Shown here piece after piece: positions 45,254 to 55,992 of a stretch of 64,000 nt of DNA (positions within the stretch are counted from its first letter, which is position 1; each line of letters opens with the position of its first letter). A program made the translations under genes and the position numbers. Source of the stretch: Platanthera guangdongensis. Its lineage: Eukaryota; Streptophyta; Magnoliopsida; Asparagales; Orchidaceae. Location of the stretch: positions 183,028,375-183,092,374 of the forward strand of contig CM077150.1 in the NCBI GenBank assembly GCA_039583875.1, given 5' to 3'. The notes under the pieces were generated by a model that ran no database searches, was not told the DNA's origin, and saw nothing but the letters and a program-made list of their open reading frames with translations.

Positions 45254-47181
45254 TGAAAGTTCAGGAGGTATGCTTGATACCACCTGAAGGTGTTAGTTAG
45301 ATCAGATATACTCTAGAGGGGGGGTGAATAGAGTATGTTGGTGATTTTAAAACTTTTACAACTATTGTTGTATTTTAGGTGAGTGTGCAGGGAAGCAAAT
45401 ACAATAAACCAAGATGCAACAACTATCTAATCACAGCACATTCACAGAGCAAGGCCAGAAAACAAAAAGGAAAAGAAAGCAACCAGACCACACAAGAATT
45501 TTTATAGTGGTTCCCCAAATTTGGGTAGTCCACTCTTCTACCACCCTGGTAGGAATCCACTACAGGAAGGGGTTGATCAGGTGTCCTGACACCAATGGGG
45601 CTTTGATCAGGTTCCCAAAAACCAAACCCTCAAGTCTTTTGGAGGGTGACTTGCAACCAGAATAATTTTGAAGGGAATTAAAACCCTGTACAGAGGTGGA
45701 GTGAGAGGGTGATGAGATCTTCTCTTTCTCAAGTCAAATGAGAAGACTTGTGGATTGTTGTTTAGCAGCTTTGCTCCCCCTAAGATGTAGAATGAATCAG
45801 GAAGAATGCTGGAGCACTGCTTCAGGGGTGATAGGTCTTCAAGGACCTAGAATTCCAGGTCCAGAGAAAGTCTCCAGGAACTTCTTATGATTGATATAAA
45901 TGTATTGTCTTTGAAGTTATCCTGAGTAAAAGCAGATGAAGAAGACTCTTGATATTGATGTAGTGTTCTTATTCTTCTTCTTCTTGATCAGTTTCTCTCT
46001 GGGCCAAGAATGAATTCCTTTTTCTTGTGTTGTCTGAATCACTGTCTATCCTTTTCTTGTTGTTTTTTTTGTATCTCTGTATTACTGACTGTTTCTGTAT
46101 ATCTCTGTGTCTCATAAGAAACATTCGAATTTTGAATATCGAGCAGTAATGGCAGACGACCTGGAAAGGAAGCAGCAATTAATTATTTCCCCAACTGTTT
46201 CCATGGGAAAATGGTATGTAATAATCCAGTATTAACTGCGTATTCTAACGGTAGTATTCTGTGAAGAACTGCCATTAACTGTTCAGGAATCAGCGCCATG
46301 GAATGAGACGGGAACGGAAGAAGACCTAGTTTGGAATCATCGACCGAAGAACATAATTCGTCGAGCTGAGTTTTGAGTTCGTCGAGCTGAGCCTGAGTTC
46401 GTCGAGCTAAGCTGAGTTCGTCGAGCTGAGCTGAGTTCGTCGAGCTAACAGTCTTCATTCGTTGAACATACAATCTTCAATATCAGACAAACATTATTCG
46501 TTGAGCAGAGAACTAAATTCGTCGAGCTGAGAAAAGTTCTGGACTTGGACAAAATAATCTGCATCCGCTGAAATGCTGTGTCGACACAAATTAGTGTCGA
46601 CAGATTGATCTTGGTGTCGACACAAATCCTCTGGTGTCGACATAAGCTGGTGTCGACTGAAATCCTGGTGTCGACACAGATCGTCTGGTGTCGACTCAAA
46701 CCCTAAGTGTCGACATAGATTCTCTGAGTACGAAAATCGTCGAGTAGAGATTAACATTTGTCGACCTGAGAAGCTGTGAACTTGAGGTCCAAGTTCGTCG
46801 AGCTCAGAAAGTAATTCGTCGACCGAAGCATGAAGCTGTACTTAGAGAAATTCTGAAGTAGTCCTGAAAAGCTTGAGGTAGAATCCCGGTGTTCGTCGAG
46901 CAAAGAACATAGTTCGTCGAGCTCAACACTATGGATTGTCTCACGATCATCGAGCGCAGAACTCCCTTTGTCAAGCTGAGTTCGACGAACGTCGAACTCA
47001 TTTCACTCAGTCTGAAAAACTGATAGATCTGAGTTCCTAATGGTCTTGAAGAAGGCTGGTCCATCTGAAGTTGAGATAGAGGACTGTCCTAGACTCTAAG
47101 ACAAAAACTTGACCCAGACTATACAAGATGGGTAACATCCTAAGTCAGTGGACCTAGCCCAAATCAACTAGGGATCCAACA
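45254..47181 (-). mobile_element. 3' LTR of element F (left copy)
   Basis: Matches 55993-57917 closely. It contains a TTCGTCGA array (46340-46990) with a GTGTCGAC sub-array (46575-46715), and a conserved GGGGGAG box near 45775 (minus strand). Confidence 0.92.
46340..46990. repeat. TTCGTCGA and GTGTCGAC motif arrays in the left LTR of F
   Basis: About fifteen TTCGTCGA(G/C)-type motifs, with GTGTCGAC motifs at 46580, 46596, 46616, 46636, 46652, 46670, 46690 and 46709 between them (spacing 16-20). All share the self-complementary core TCGA. The right LTR copy is at about 57070-57730. Confidence 0.9.
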
Positions 47182-47194
47182 ATCTCCCCCTACT
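47182..47194 (-). other. polypurine tract of element F
   Basis: On the minus strand, AAGTAGGGGGAGAT directly precedes the 3' LTR. It is almost the same as in D and E. Confidence 0.88.
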
Positions 47195-47372
47195 TGGGTG
47201 AGGTCACTAACAGAGACTACAAGCAAAGAATAAACAGAAAAACAAATCAAAATTAAGAGATATATCTGGCAGAGAATTTACAACACATGCATCAGATATA
47301 TATATACATACAGACTTTGTTTTAATGCAAGAAATAGTCTGAAATAGAAGCAGAAATGAAATAACCACAAAA

Positions 47373-50114
47373 TTACTTCTCTGCCTTCTTCTGTTTTAGC
47401 TTGTCTTCTGGTGCTTTATCTCCTGGCTATTTGAAAATGATTTCTCTATTGGGATCTGAAGCTTGAGCCTTGGTCATAGTCATGTCAGCTGCCCCTATGA
47501 TGTTCAGTGAAGTGGCTCTAGGGACAACTGCTTCTGGGTGAAGATACATGTACTCATCAACATTGAGTAGCTTGTTTGCTTTCCCAAATATCTTTAGCTC
47601 ATCTCTCCTATACTAAGACATAGTAGTTAAGCCTGTTGTGTCCTTGCCTTCAGCTTTAGCTTTGTTGATTAGAGATAAGCCAATGATCTCTTGGAACCTT
47701 GCCATTCTGGCTGTGTTGGCTGTTTCTAGATCTTTAGGAGGAGAATAGGGCCTTTCAACTTCATGTTCCTTAGATCCCTGGTGCTGCTGCTACTGTTGTT
47801 GTTGACGGTATTGACTGCCTGAAGATGCTGGCCTTGGCTGACTACCACCAGAAGATCTACTTGTTTGTCTCTGATAAGTTTGAATAGGGGCAGATCTCTG
47901 AGAGCCAGAGCCAGAGGCACCTACTGTTGGAGGAGGAGGAGGAGGATCCTTTCTGTATCTATGAACTGGAGGAGGAGAGTATCTCCTACTCCTTTTCTTC
48001 TATTTTTGCTGGTTCTTTGATAGCCACATCCATGCAGGCATCCCTTTGTAAGGAGCAACATTGTACAGAATATAGTATGGAGTGTCTGCAGTGGGATTAG
48101 GCTTGGGAGCAGGAGGAGGAGGAGCCTTCCTTTTCTTAGAGAGCAACTTCTTTTTCTTTTTAGCAGCCTCCTCATCTGATTCATCATCATCATCATCACC
48201 AGAATCTGAACTCTGAGGAATGTCATACATAGCATTCAACTTCCTCAGAGTGGCATCAGGAATGATAAGAGGTTTTTCTTGAGGGGGGATAGAAGGTTCA
48301 GAGGGTGAGGGTTCAACAGCAGTAGAGACAGAGCTTTCAGCTGCTGCCTTGTTCTCTTCTTCAATGTCTTCCAGAATGAGCTCATCCTGATCCGGCATGG
48401 GAGAATCATCCATGACAAAATCTGGGACAGAGCAGATTGCTGGAATAGTCACAGGAATTGGAACAGCAGTAGGAGCAGCAAAGGTGTCACAAAGTTGCTT
48501 GGCAACTGCTGGACTAGCTGGAGAGGTATACTGGACAATAGCCAAGTATGGCTTAGCAACCTCTACTGAAGGAAGCTTCATATATACAGGATCAAAGATA
48601 TGAAGTATCTCAGATAAATTAACTGTGGGATTTATAAGGAAATCACCAGCAGCTGTTATTGTATCTACTGACTCATCAAGGCTAATGTCAGTGTCCATAA
48701 ATTGAATAAAATCAATTGTTGTATCTGTAACTGCAACTGCATTATCAACTGTGTCTGTAGTATCAAAAACTGTATCTGCAGTATCTGTATCTGTATCAAC
48801 TGTATCAACTTCTGCAGCTGCTACACCAGCTTCATCATGGAGCATCTCCCCCTACCTGGGTTCAGGAGAACCTGGAGCCAGACCCCTGAATGAAGAGGGG
48901 GCAGTAGAAAGGGCTGTGATTTGTGCAGATAAAGAATTAATGGAATTTACCAGAGGTTTAATGGCCTCTGTGATGAGTGCTTGAATGAGAGGAGTCTGAA
49001 GAGAGATGATGGAGGGAGTGGTGGAGGAGTCCAGAAGTGGAGAAGGAGTGGTGGAGGGGATAGAAGGAGAGGAGGAATGAAGAATATGTGGAGGGGATAA
49101 TGGAGGGAGAGCAATTTGTGGTTCAGTGGGTATTGTGTAGGATGGAATAGTGGATAGGTGTGGGGGAAGAGGGGATTGAGGAGGTGAAGGAATATGTGTG
49201 TCAGTGGGGTAAACTGGAGGTGTAGGGATATGTGCAAGATCAAGCAGTGGAGATTGATGTTGGGGTGGAGTCAATTTAGGTGCAGGAGGAGTGGGAAGAG
49301 ATTTGGGAGGTGGAATGGCCTCTCCAGTGTCAGGGTGGGGAGTGACCTTGATGGTCCTTATGCTCTCAGAGGCATTGATGGAGGAGGAGGAACCCTTGGA
49401 GGGTTTGGTGATGGTCCTCTCCAATCTGCCAAACAAGGCGCAGGTGAGGCGCTTGCTGACATTGATGAATGTGGTCGGGGAGACCAAACATTCACTGGCC
49501 TTTTCCTGGAGGAAAATCCCCAGGATTCTGTCGTAGCAGACTTCCTTCTTGCTTGTTTTCTTCTTGATTAGGTCAAAGAAGACCATGCCCCAGTCGACCT
49601 GACGTTTGTTGAGCATTGCACACATAATCAGGGACTGATGGCGAGTGATATAGTCATGTGCCGAGTGCTTGCACATCAGAATTTTTCCTACAATGTCGGC
49701 CAAGAATTGATAGGGGGCAGACAGTTGCTTCTTCAGAAGCTTATTAGGGTTGCTGCCGGAGAAACCCATTACTTTCAACATATCAGACTATTCTTCAGCG
49801 TCCATTTCCAAGTTGTCTTCACCATTGATCAGTCCAAAAATTTCAGAGAGTAATGCTGGAGACAGGGAAACGTCAGTGTTTCCAATATGTCCTGTCAGAT
49901 CTCCGTCATCAGAAACAGTTGCAGTGTATACCCATTCTCTTATCTCGGTTGAGTGTATCTTGATGCTGCGAGTCATGAAATCCTTGAGATGCAATTCTTC
50001 AAGTAATTCCAGGATATAAAGAAAAATTGGATCGGAATGTTGGAAGGACTCAAAATCCATGGAGAATGCTGCATCAAACTTCATCGCCGCAAGTGCTCCT
50101 GGAAGAATCGCCAT
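47373..50114 (-). pseudogene. extra ORF of element F after pol (env-like position)
   Basis: A single minus-strand frame of about 914 codons from the ATG at 50114 (MAILPGALAAMKF) to TAA at 47373-47375. It has six in-frame stops, all TAG (49788, 48852, 48000, 47790, 47613 and 47427 as left ends). The N-terminal domain of about 240 residues includes FLADIVGKILMCK and YDRILGIFLQEK, matching the D ORF. A Pro/Ser/Thr-rich region follows, then an acidic DTDTAD-type stretch, a basic KKKKKLLSKKRK motif, and a Gln/Ser-rich C-terminal part. No signal peptide or clear membrane segment was seen, which argues against a true envelope. The function is unknown. Confidence 0.72.
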
Positions 50115-50219
50115 TGATGACATGCAAAGAAAATCACAGAGAAAACGGCGATCAAGAGCAAAGGAACTGAAAGCGCGGGACGGAGGTCGAAGAAAATCTA
50201 GATATAAGATTTTCAGAAT

Positions 50220-50512
50220 ATGAATCGACAAGCTCCGTTCCACGAAAAGAGACAGATCTTCGAACTGAGGTCGAAGAAATAAGTTAGAGGTGGGTAGTTT
50301 GTCGAACTCATTTAGAAGAATTGAAAACAGTTCGTCGAACTCCGTTCGACGAAATGGTTTCTGAAGCAATGTTCGTCGATCTTTGGTCGACGAAAATTGT
50401 TTCCACACAGAGAATTCATCGATCTCCGTTCGACGAGAAACTCTCAAACTTTCCCTAATTCGTCGATCTCCGTTCGACGAACTCTGGAAAATTCGTCGAA
50501 TGCAGACAGAAA
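50220..50512. repeat. TTCGTCGA/TCGACGAA array between pol and the extra ORF of F
   Basis: About ten motifs, several as inverted pairs such as TTCGTCGATCTCCGTTCGACGAA (7-base loop; 50458-50480 region). They lie between the pol stop (50513-50515) and the extra ORF ATG (50114). Read on the minus strand they also encode RRTE(F/I)DE repeats. Confidence 0.88.
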
Positions 50513-53250
50513 TTAATTTAACTCTTCTCCATTAATCATTCCCAGTTGATTTATAAGGAACAGATGTGTTTTCTCATCTAAAGGTTTGGTGAAAATATCT
50601 GCTCTCTGTAAATCAGTAGGAATATGGATTAAGTTAATCTTCTTTTTGTCTACATTATCTCTAATGAAATGATGTCTTATTTCAATATGTTTAGTCCTAG
50701 AATGATGAACTGGATTCTGAGCTATAGCAATAGCACTTGTATTATCACAAAATAAGGTTGAATTATTTAAGTTGATACCATAATCTAGAAGTTGGTTTTG
50801 TATCCATAGCATCTGTGAACAGCAGCTGCCAGCAGTCATATACTCTGCCTCAGCAGTTGATGTAGACACAGATGTCTGCTTTTTGAAAAACCAACAGATA
50901 AGTCTCATACCCAGGAACTGGCAAGTTCCAGAGGTACTTTTCCTGTCCACTCTACATCCAGTATAGTCAGCATCTGAGTATCCAGTTAACTCAAATTATG
51001 ACTCTACAGGATACCAGAGTCCTAAACTAGGACAACTCTTTATTTATCTCAAAATCCTTTTTACAAAAATAAGATGAGATTCTTTAGGATTCACTTGGAA
51101 TCTAGCACAAAGGCATGTGGCAAACATTATATCAGGCCTGCTAGCTGTTAAGTACAATAGGGATCCAACAATTGCCCTATAATGTTTCTGATCTACAGGT
51201 TTCCCTACTGCATCAGAATCCACAACAGCATTGGTAGCCATATGTGTTTTCATTCCTGAGGCATCACCCATCCCAAACTTTTTAATAAGCTCTTTAGCAT
51301 ACTTAGATTGGGAGAGGAAGATACCATCAGGGAGCTGCTTCACTTGGAGACTAAGGAAGTAGGAAAGCTCACCCATGCTACTCATCTCAAATTTGGAATG
51401 CATGAGGTCAGCAAACCTCTTGCACAATTTGGGATCAGTTAACCCAAAAATAATGTCATCCACATATATTTGTACCAATAAGATTTGGTCCTTATGATGT
51501 CTAGTGAAAATGGTTTTATCTATGATTCCTCTTCTAAATTTATGCTCTCAGAGAAAGCTAGCTAGTGTCTCATACCAAGCTCTTGGAGCTTGCTTTAAAC
51601 CATAGAGAGATTTATGCAATTTGTAAACATAAGAGGGTTGAGTTAGAGAGATAAAACCTGAAGGTTCTTCTACATAAACCTCTTCTTGAAGTACACCATT
51701 CAGAAAGGCACTCTTAACATCCATCTGGAATACTTTGAACTTTTTGTAGGCTGCATAGGCTAGGAATATTCTAATGGCCTCCAACCTTGCAACAGGGGCA
51801 AAGGTTTGGTCATAGTCTATTCCTTCCTCTTGTCTATAGCCTTGGGCAACCAGTCTAGCATTGTTTCTTAGTATGTTCCCTTGTGCATCCAATTTGTTCC
51901 TATAGACCCATTTGGTTCCAATAACTGGGTAGTTATGGGTTCTTGGAACCAAATCCCAAACTCTACATCTCTCAAATTGATTTAGTTCCTCTTGCATTGC
52001 AAGAATCCAGTGGGGATCTTGCTCAGCTGCATGGATGGTGAGAGGTTCAATTTGAGAGAGAAAACAGGCATGCATCAAGTCTTGATTGAGCTGATGTCTT
52101 GTCTGTACACCAACTGAAATGTCTCCAATCACTTGAGATCTGGGGTGATCTCTAAGTGTGACAAGATCAGTTTGTGGAGTTGGTTGAGCAACAGCTTCTG
52201 TAAATAATTCCTCTTGAGGAATGGTACTGGCTGTTGATGGAAGTTCAGTTACTTCCTCTTGGATTTCTTCTTCACTATCTTCAGCAGCCTGTGGAGTGGG
52301 ATGAGTTGGAACCTCTTGGGTAAGGTTTAGTCCATCCATAGACTCACACATTGGTGAAACCTGCAAAAGACTATTGGTAGAAATGTCTTTCTCCTTATAA
52401 GACATGTTAGCTTCATCAAAAGACACATGGACAGATTCTTCAATTTTAAGGGATGATTTGTTGAAAACCCTATAGGCCTTGCTTACTTGGGAATATCCTA
52501 GAAAAATCCCTTCTTCAGCCTTAGCCTCAATTTTTCTAATGTATCTTTTGTTATTAGTGTGGATGTAACATATGCAACCAAAAACTTTAAAGTAAGTGAT
52601 TTTAGGTTTCTTTTCTTTAAGTAATTCATAGAGGGTCTTATGTTTTAGTTTATGTATAAGACATCTGTTCAGGATATAGTTAGCTGTGTTTACAGCTTCT
52701 GCCCAAAAGGATAGAGGCATGTAAGCATCTGCTAACAATGTACCTGCATCTTCAATGTGTGTCCTATTTTTCCTTTCGGCAAACCCATTTTGTTGGGGAG
52801 TTCTAGGAGCTGAGAAGCACTGCCTGATACCTTCCTTCTCACAGAACTCATGCATAAGAAGAGACTCAAACTCTGTGCCATGATCACTTCTGATCAATGC
52901 AACATGAGTAGAGAACTCAATCTGTATGGTCCTGAGAAAATCTGTAAGAACTTTGAATGTATCTGACTTAGCTCTCAGAAAGGCTACCCAACTGAATCTG
53001 GAGAAATCATCAACAATGACTAAGGTGTAAGACTTCCCTCCTAGGCTTTGTACTGCAATGGGTCCAAAAAGATCCACATGAAGCAGATACAATATCCTAG
53101 GTGAATCACTTTTATTAATGGATTTGAAACTAGTTTTAGTTTGCTTGCCTAGTTGACAAGCCCTGCATAGGCTTTCCTTCTTATAGGGACCAGAAGGTAA
53201 GCCTCTAACAAGTTGTCTTTAGATATCCTAGATATGTTCTTAAGGTTTAC
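50513..53250 (-). pseudogene. integrase, RT and RNase H of element F
   Basis: One long frame. The zinc region ends with CRACQLGKQ. The integrase core has [15 protein letters not shown] and NGFAERKNR, so all three acidic residues are present. RT shows [11 protein letters not shown] and an intact YVDDIIF (about 51465). RNase H shows YSDADYTG, AEAEYMTA and CDNTSAIAIA, and the frame ends at 50513 after ADIFTKPLD. It is broken only by TGA at 51548-51550, TAA at about 51042 and TAA near 50995. The catalytic residues are intact, so the copy is recent but probably not active. Confidence 0.92.
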
Positions 53251-53268
53251 ATGTCCTAGCCTTTTGTG

Positions 53269-53697
53269 TCATAACTCATTTTGGTTACTAGTGATATTGA
53301 GTAAACAAATATCAGTTGTGGTAGAAATGAAATCTACTAAATATATGTTTCCTTGTCTAAGTCCAATTAAAACAGTTTGGTTTTTATCATTTATAATAGA
53401 GCAAGAGGTAGAGTTGAAATGTACCTGATAACCTTCATCACATAATTGACTTATGGATATAAGGTTATGTTTAAGTCCTCTTACATATGTCACCTTTTTG
53501 AAGGTCACTACTCCAATGCTTACTCTTCCATACCCTTCTGACTGACCACTCTTTGAGTCTCCAAATATCACCTTTGGTCCTAACTTGGACTTATAGTTAG
53601 AGAGATTTGCTTTGCTGCCAGTCATGTGCTTGGAGCAGCCACTGTCCAGGTACCAGGTCTGACTTAACCTTTGACAGCTCTTCACCTGTACCTGCAT
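53269..53697 (-). pseudogene. protease and pre-integrase segment of element F
   Basis: The aspartic protease motif WYLDSGCSKHMTG lies near the start, followed by VTYVRGLKHNLISISQLCDEGY. The frame ends in a stop at 53269, and a frameshift in about 53230-53270 leads to the integrase frame. Another frame break separates it from gag (53834). Confidence 0.85.
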
Positions 53698-53833
53698 TAA
53701 AAAATAAAGCTCAATTGTTCTTGACCCAGGTTACCTTGGGTCCTTGGTTTGGCTGAAAATTAAAACTAGAAATGACTGATAAGACAAGTTGAGACTTATA
53801 CCCTAGAGGGTGATATCTCCTAGGTGGGATTAT

Positions 53834-55834
53834 CTAATCAGCTACTGGATTAAATGTCTTGTTAGCTGTTTTAAAATTTATATAGGAGAAATGATTTATA
53901 TTTGGTCGTTCTGGGATCGACGAATTATTGTAAGTTCGTCGACCAGAGTTCGACGAATGGGGATGAGATCGTCGACCTCCACTCAGAGAATGATCATGGT
54001 CATTTTCTGCGTCCCACGTTCGTCGACCTCTGCTCGACGAACCATACACAGTTCGTCGATCGCAATTGGACGAATAATTATTTCTGAAGTTTGCGTTCAG
54101 CATTCGTCGATCGGGGTTTGACGAACTTGCAGGATTTCGTCGATCTGAGTTCGACGAATTCTGCTGAACCTGGTTTTTAACAGATTTCTTCTGTTTTTTG
54201 TTTCTATTGTCTAGGGGATTTGACTTGTTTTCTGACATGGGTTTTTCAGTTAGTTTCTCTTTACCTTTAGCAATGATAAACTTTATGGGAGTAGAAAGTA
54301 TATTCTTCTTTATTATGGGGGGTAAACCTGATGAAGCATCTAAGCCCAGCCTGCCATTTAATCTGGCATTTACTGTGCTTGTGATATCCATCAACTTGAG
54401 GCTTCTCCCATTGAGAGATTACTCAAGTTGTTTTGCCTCACATAATTCAGATTTTAACATGATTATCTGTTCATTAGCTAGTGTCAATTGATCAGTTAGT
54501 TTTCTATTTTCTATGCTGACAGATTCAAGGTTTTCTAGTCTAGTCCTCAAGGTTTTTATTTCTTTCTCTGAGTTTATTAGATCCATGCACATAGTTTTAA
54601 ATTCTACTTTAAATAAGTCAGAATTGAAATCAAAACTAGAAATCACCTGATCAGCCTCTGAGTCTGAGGCACCTTCATCTTCAGAATCCTCTTCTGATCC
54701 ACAGTTGCTTCTGGAGGCATCTATTGCCATTAGGCACACCTCGTTGGATCTGGCTTCTTCCTCTTCTTCACTAGAGCTGGAGGAGGATGTTTCCTCTTCT
54801 GTGTCACTCCAGGACTCGGCAACAAATCCTTTGTCTTTCGTTTTATATTTGTTGGAGGAGGGTCTGCTGCTTTGTTTTCTTCTGGAATCCTTGTCCCTGC
54901 CCTTGTCCTTTTTCTGATTCTCTGGGCATTCTGAAATATAGTGCTCAGGCTTTCTGCATCCAAAACACACAACCTCCTTAGTTGGTGTCTTATCATATTT
55001 GGGCTTATCATCCTGCCTGGATGATTTTCTTCTAAAGTCCTTTCTTGCCATTTTGTAGAATCTTTTGGCAAAAAGACTCATTAACTCCTCATTAGATGTA
55101 GATGTTTCATTGTCTTCAGAAGCTTTGAAGGCCAAGCTGTGCTCCTTCCAAACTGGGGTAGTTTCCTTCTGTTTTGCTGCCTCTCTTGATTTGACAAGCT
55201 GCTCATATGACTTCAGCTTGCCTAGCAGAGATTCTATTGAAATCTCATTGAGGCTTCTGGCTTCTTTGATTTGCTAGATTCTGGAATCCCATGAACTGGG
55301 GAAACACATCAGTATCTTGTCATTCACCTCAGTTAAGGTGATGTCCTTGTCAAGAGTCTTGAGTTCACTGATGATTGAACTTAATCTATTGTACATCTCA
55401 GCAACAGATTCTGTCTCATCCTTTTTGAAATTCTCATAGAGAGAAATGAGACTGGATCTCCTATCCTTTCTTTCATCAGCTGAGCCTGCTACCATTTGGT
55501 TGAGAGAGTCCCAAATGGCCTTGGCTGAGGTGCACTCAGCCACCTTCTGAAATATGTCATCTGATATTGTTTGGGCCAAAATATTCATAGCCTTTGCATC
55601 AGCCATCTTGGCTTTCTTATAGGCTTCAGTATTGTCTGGAGGTGGTACTGCACTCAGATTAGTTGATGTGCTGGCAAAAGTTGCAGGAGCTGGAGGAACA
55701 CCTGTTGAAATGACAGAAAAAATTTCCTCATCAATGGAGTTCATATATAATCTAATTCTTGCCTTCCAGATGGCAAACTTATTAAGATTGCACACTGGAG
55801 GTCTGATGCTTGTGTAATCCTTGTTTTGGGCCAT
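53834..55834 (-). pseudogene. gag of element F with SSN-RR linker
   Basis: Starts at the ATG at 55834 (MAQNKDYTSIRPPVC). The copia gag domain covers residues 1-220, with FAIWKARIRLYM, AMNILAQTISDDIF and CTSAKAIWDSL. A knuckle, CFGCRKPEHYISEC, and acidic Ser-rich and helical stretches follow. Stops are TAG at 55274-55276 and TAA at 54419-54421. After the second stop the same frame holds a linker in which SSN-x-x-RR recurs six or more times (53900-54170). The repeats are encoded by inverted TTCGTCGA/TCGACGAA motif pairs. Confidence 0.88.
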
Positions 55835-55979
55835 GTCTGTGAGAAGGATAAGTCCAATAACAGAATAAAAACAAACAGATCTAACTAAAGGATCTTTGGG
55901 TTCAGGTGTTAGCCTATACAACCAATCAGGTATGGTATGTTAACCAACCTGGAAGATGTGGTATTATTAACTAACCTGG

Positions 55980-55990
55980 CTCTGATACCA
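55980..55990 (-). other. primer-binding site of element F
   Basis: TGGTATCAGAG on the minus strand, two bases after the LTR end. It is an exact initiator-Met tRNA type. Confidence 0.92.
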
Positions 55991-55992
55991 AT

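Noticed and set aside
48397..49853. Plus-strand ORFs opposite the F extra ORF
   Set aside because: Shadows of the long minus-strand frame, with biased composition reflecting its Pro/Ser and Asp/Thr codons.
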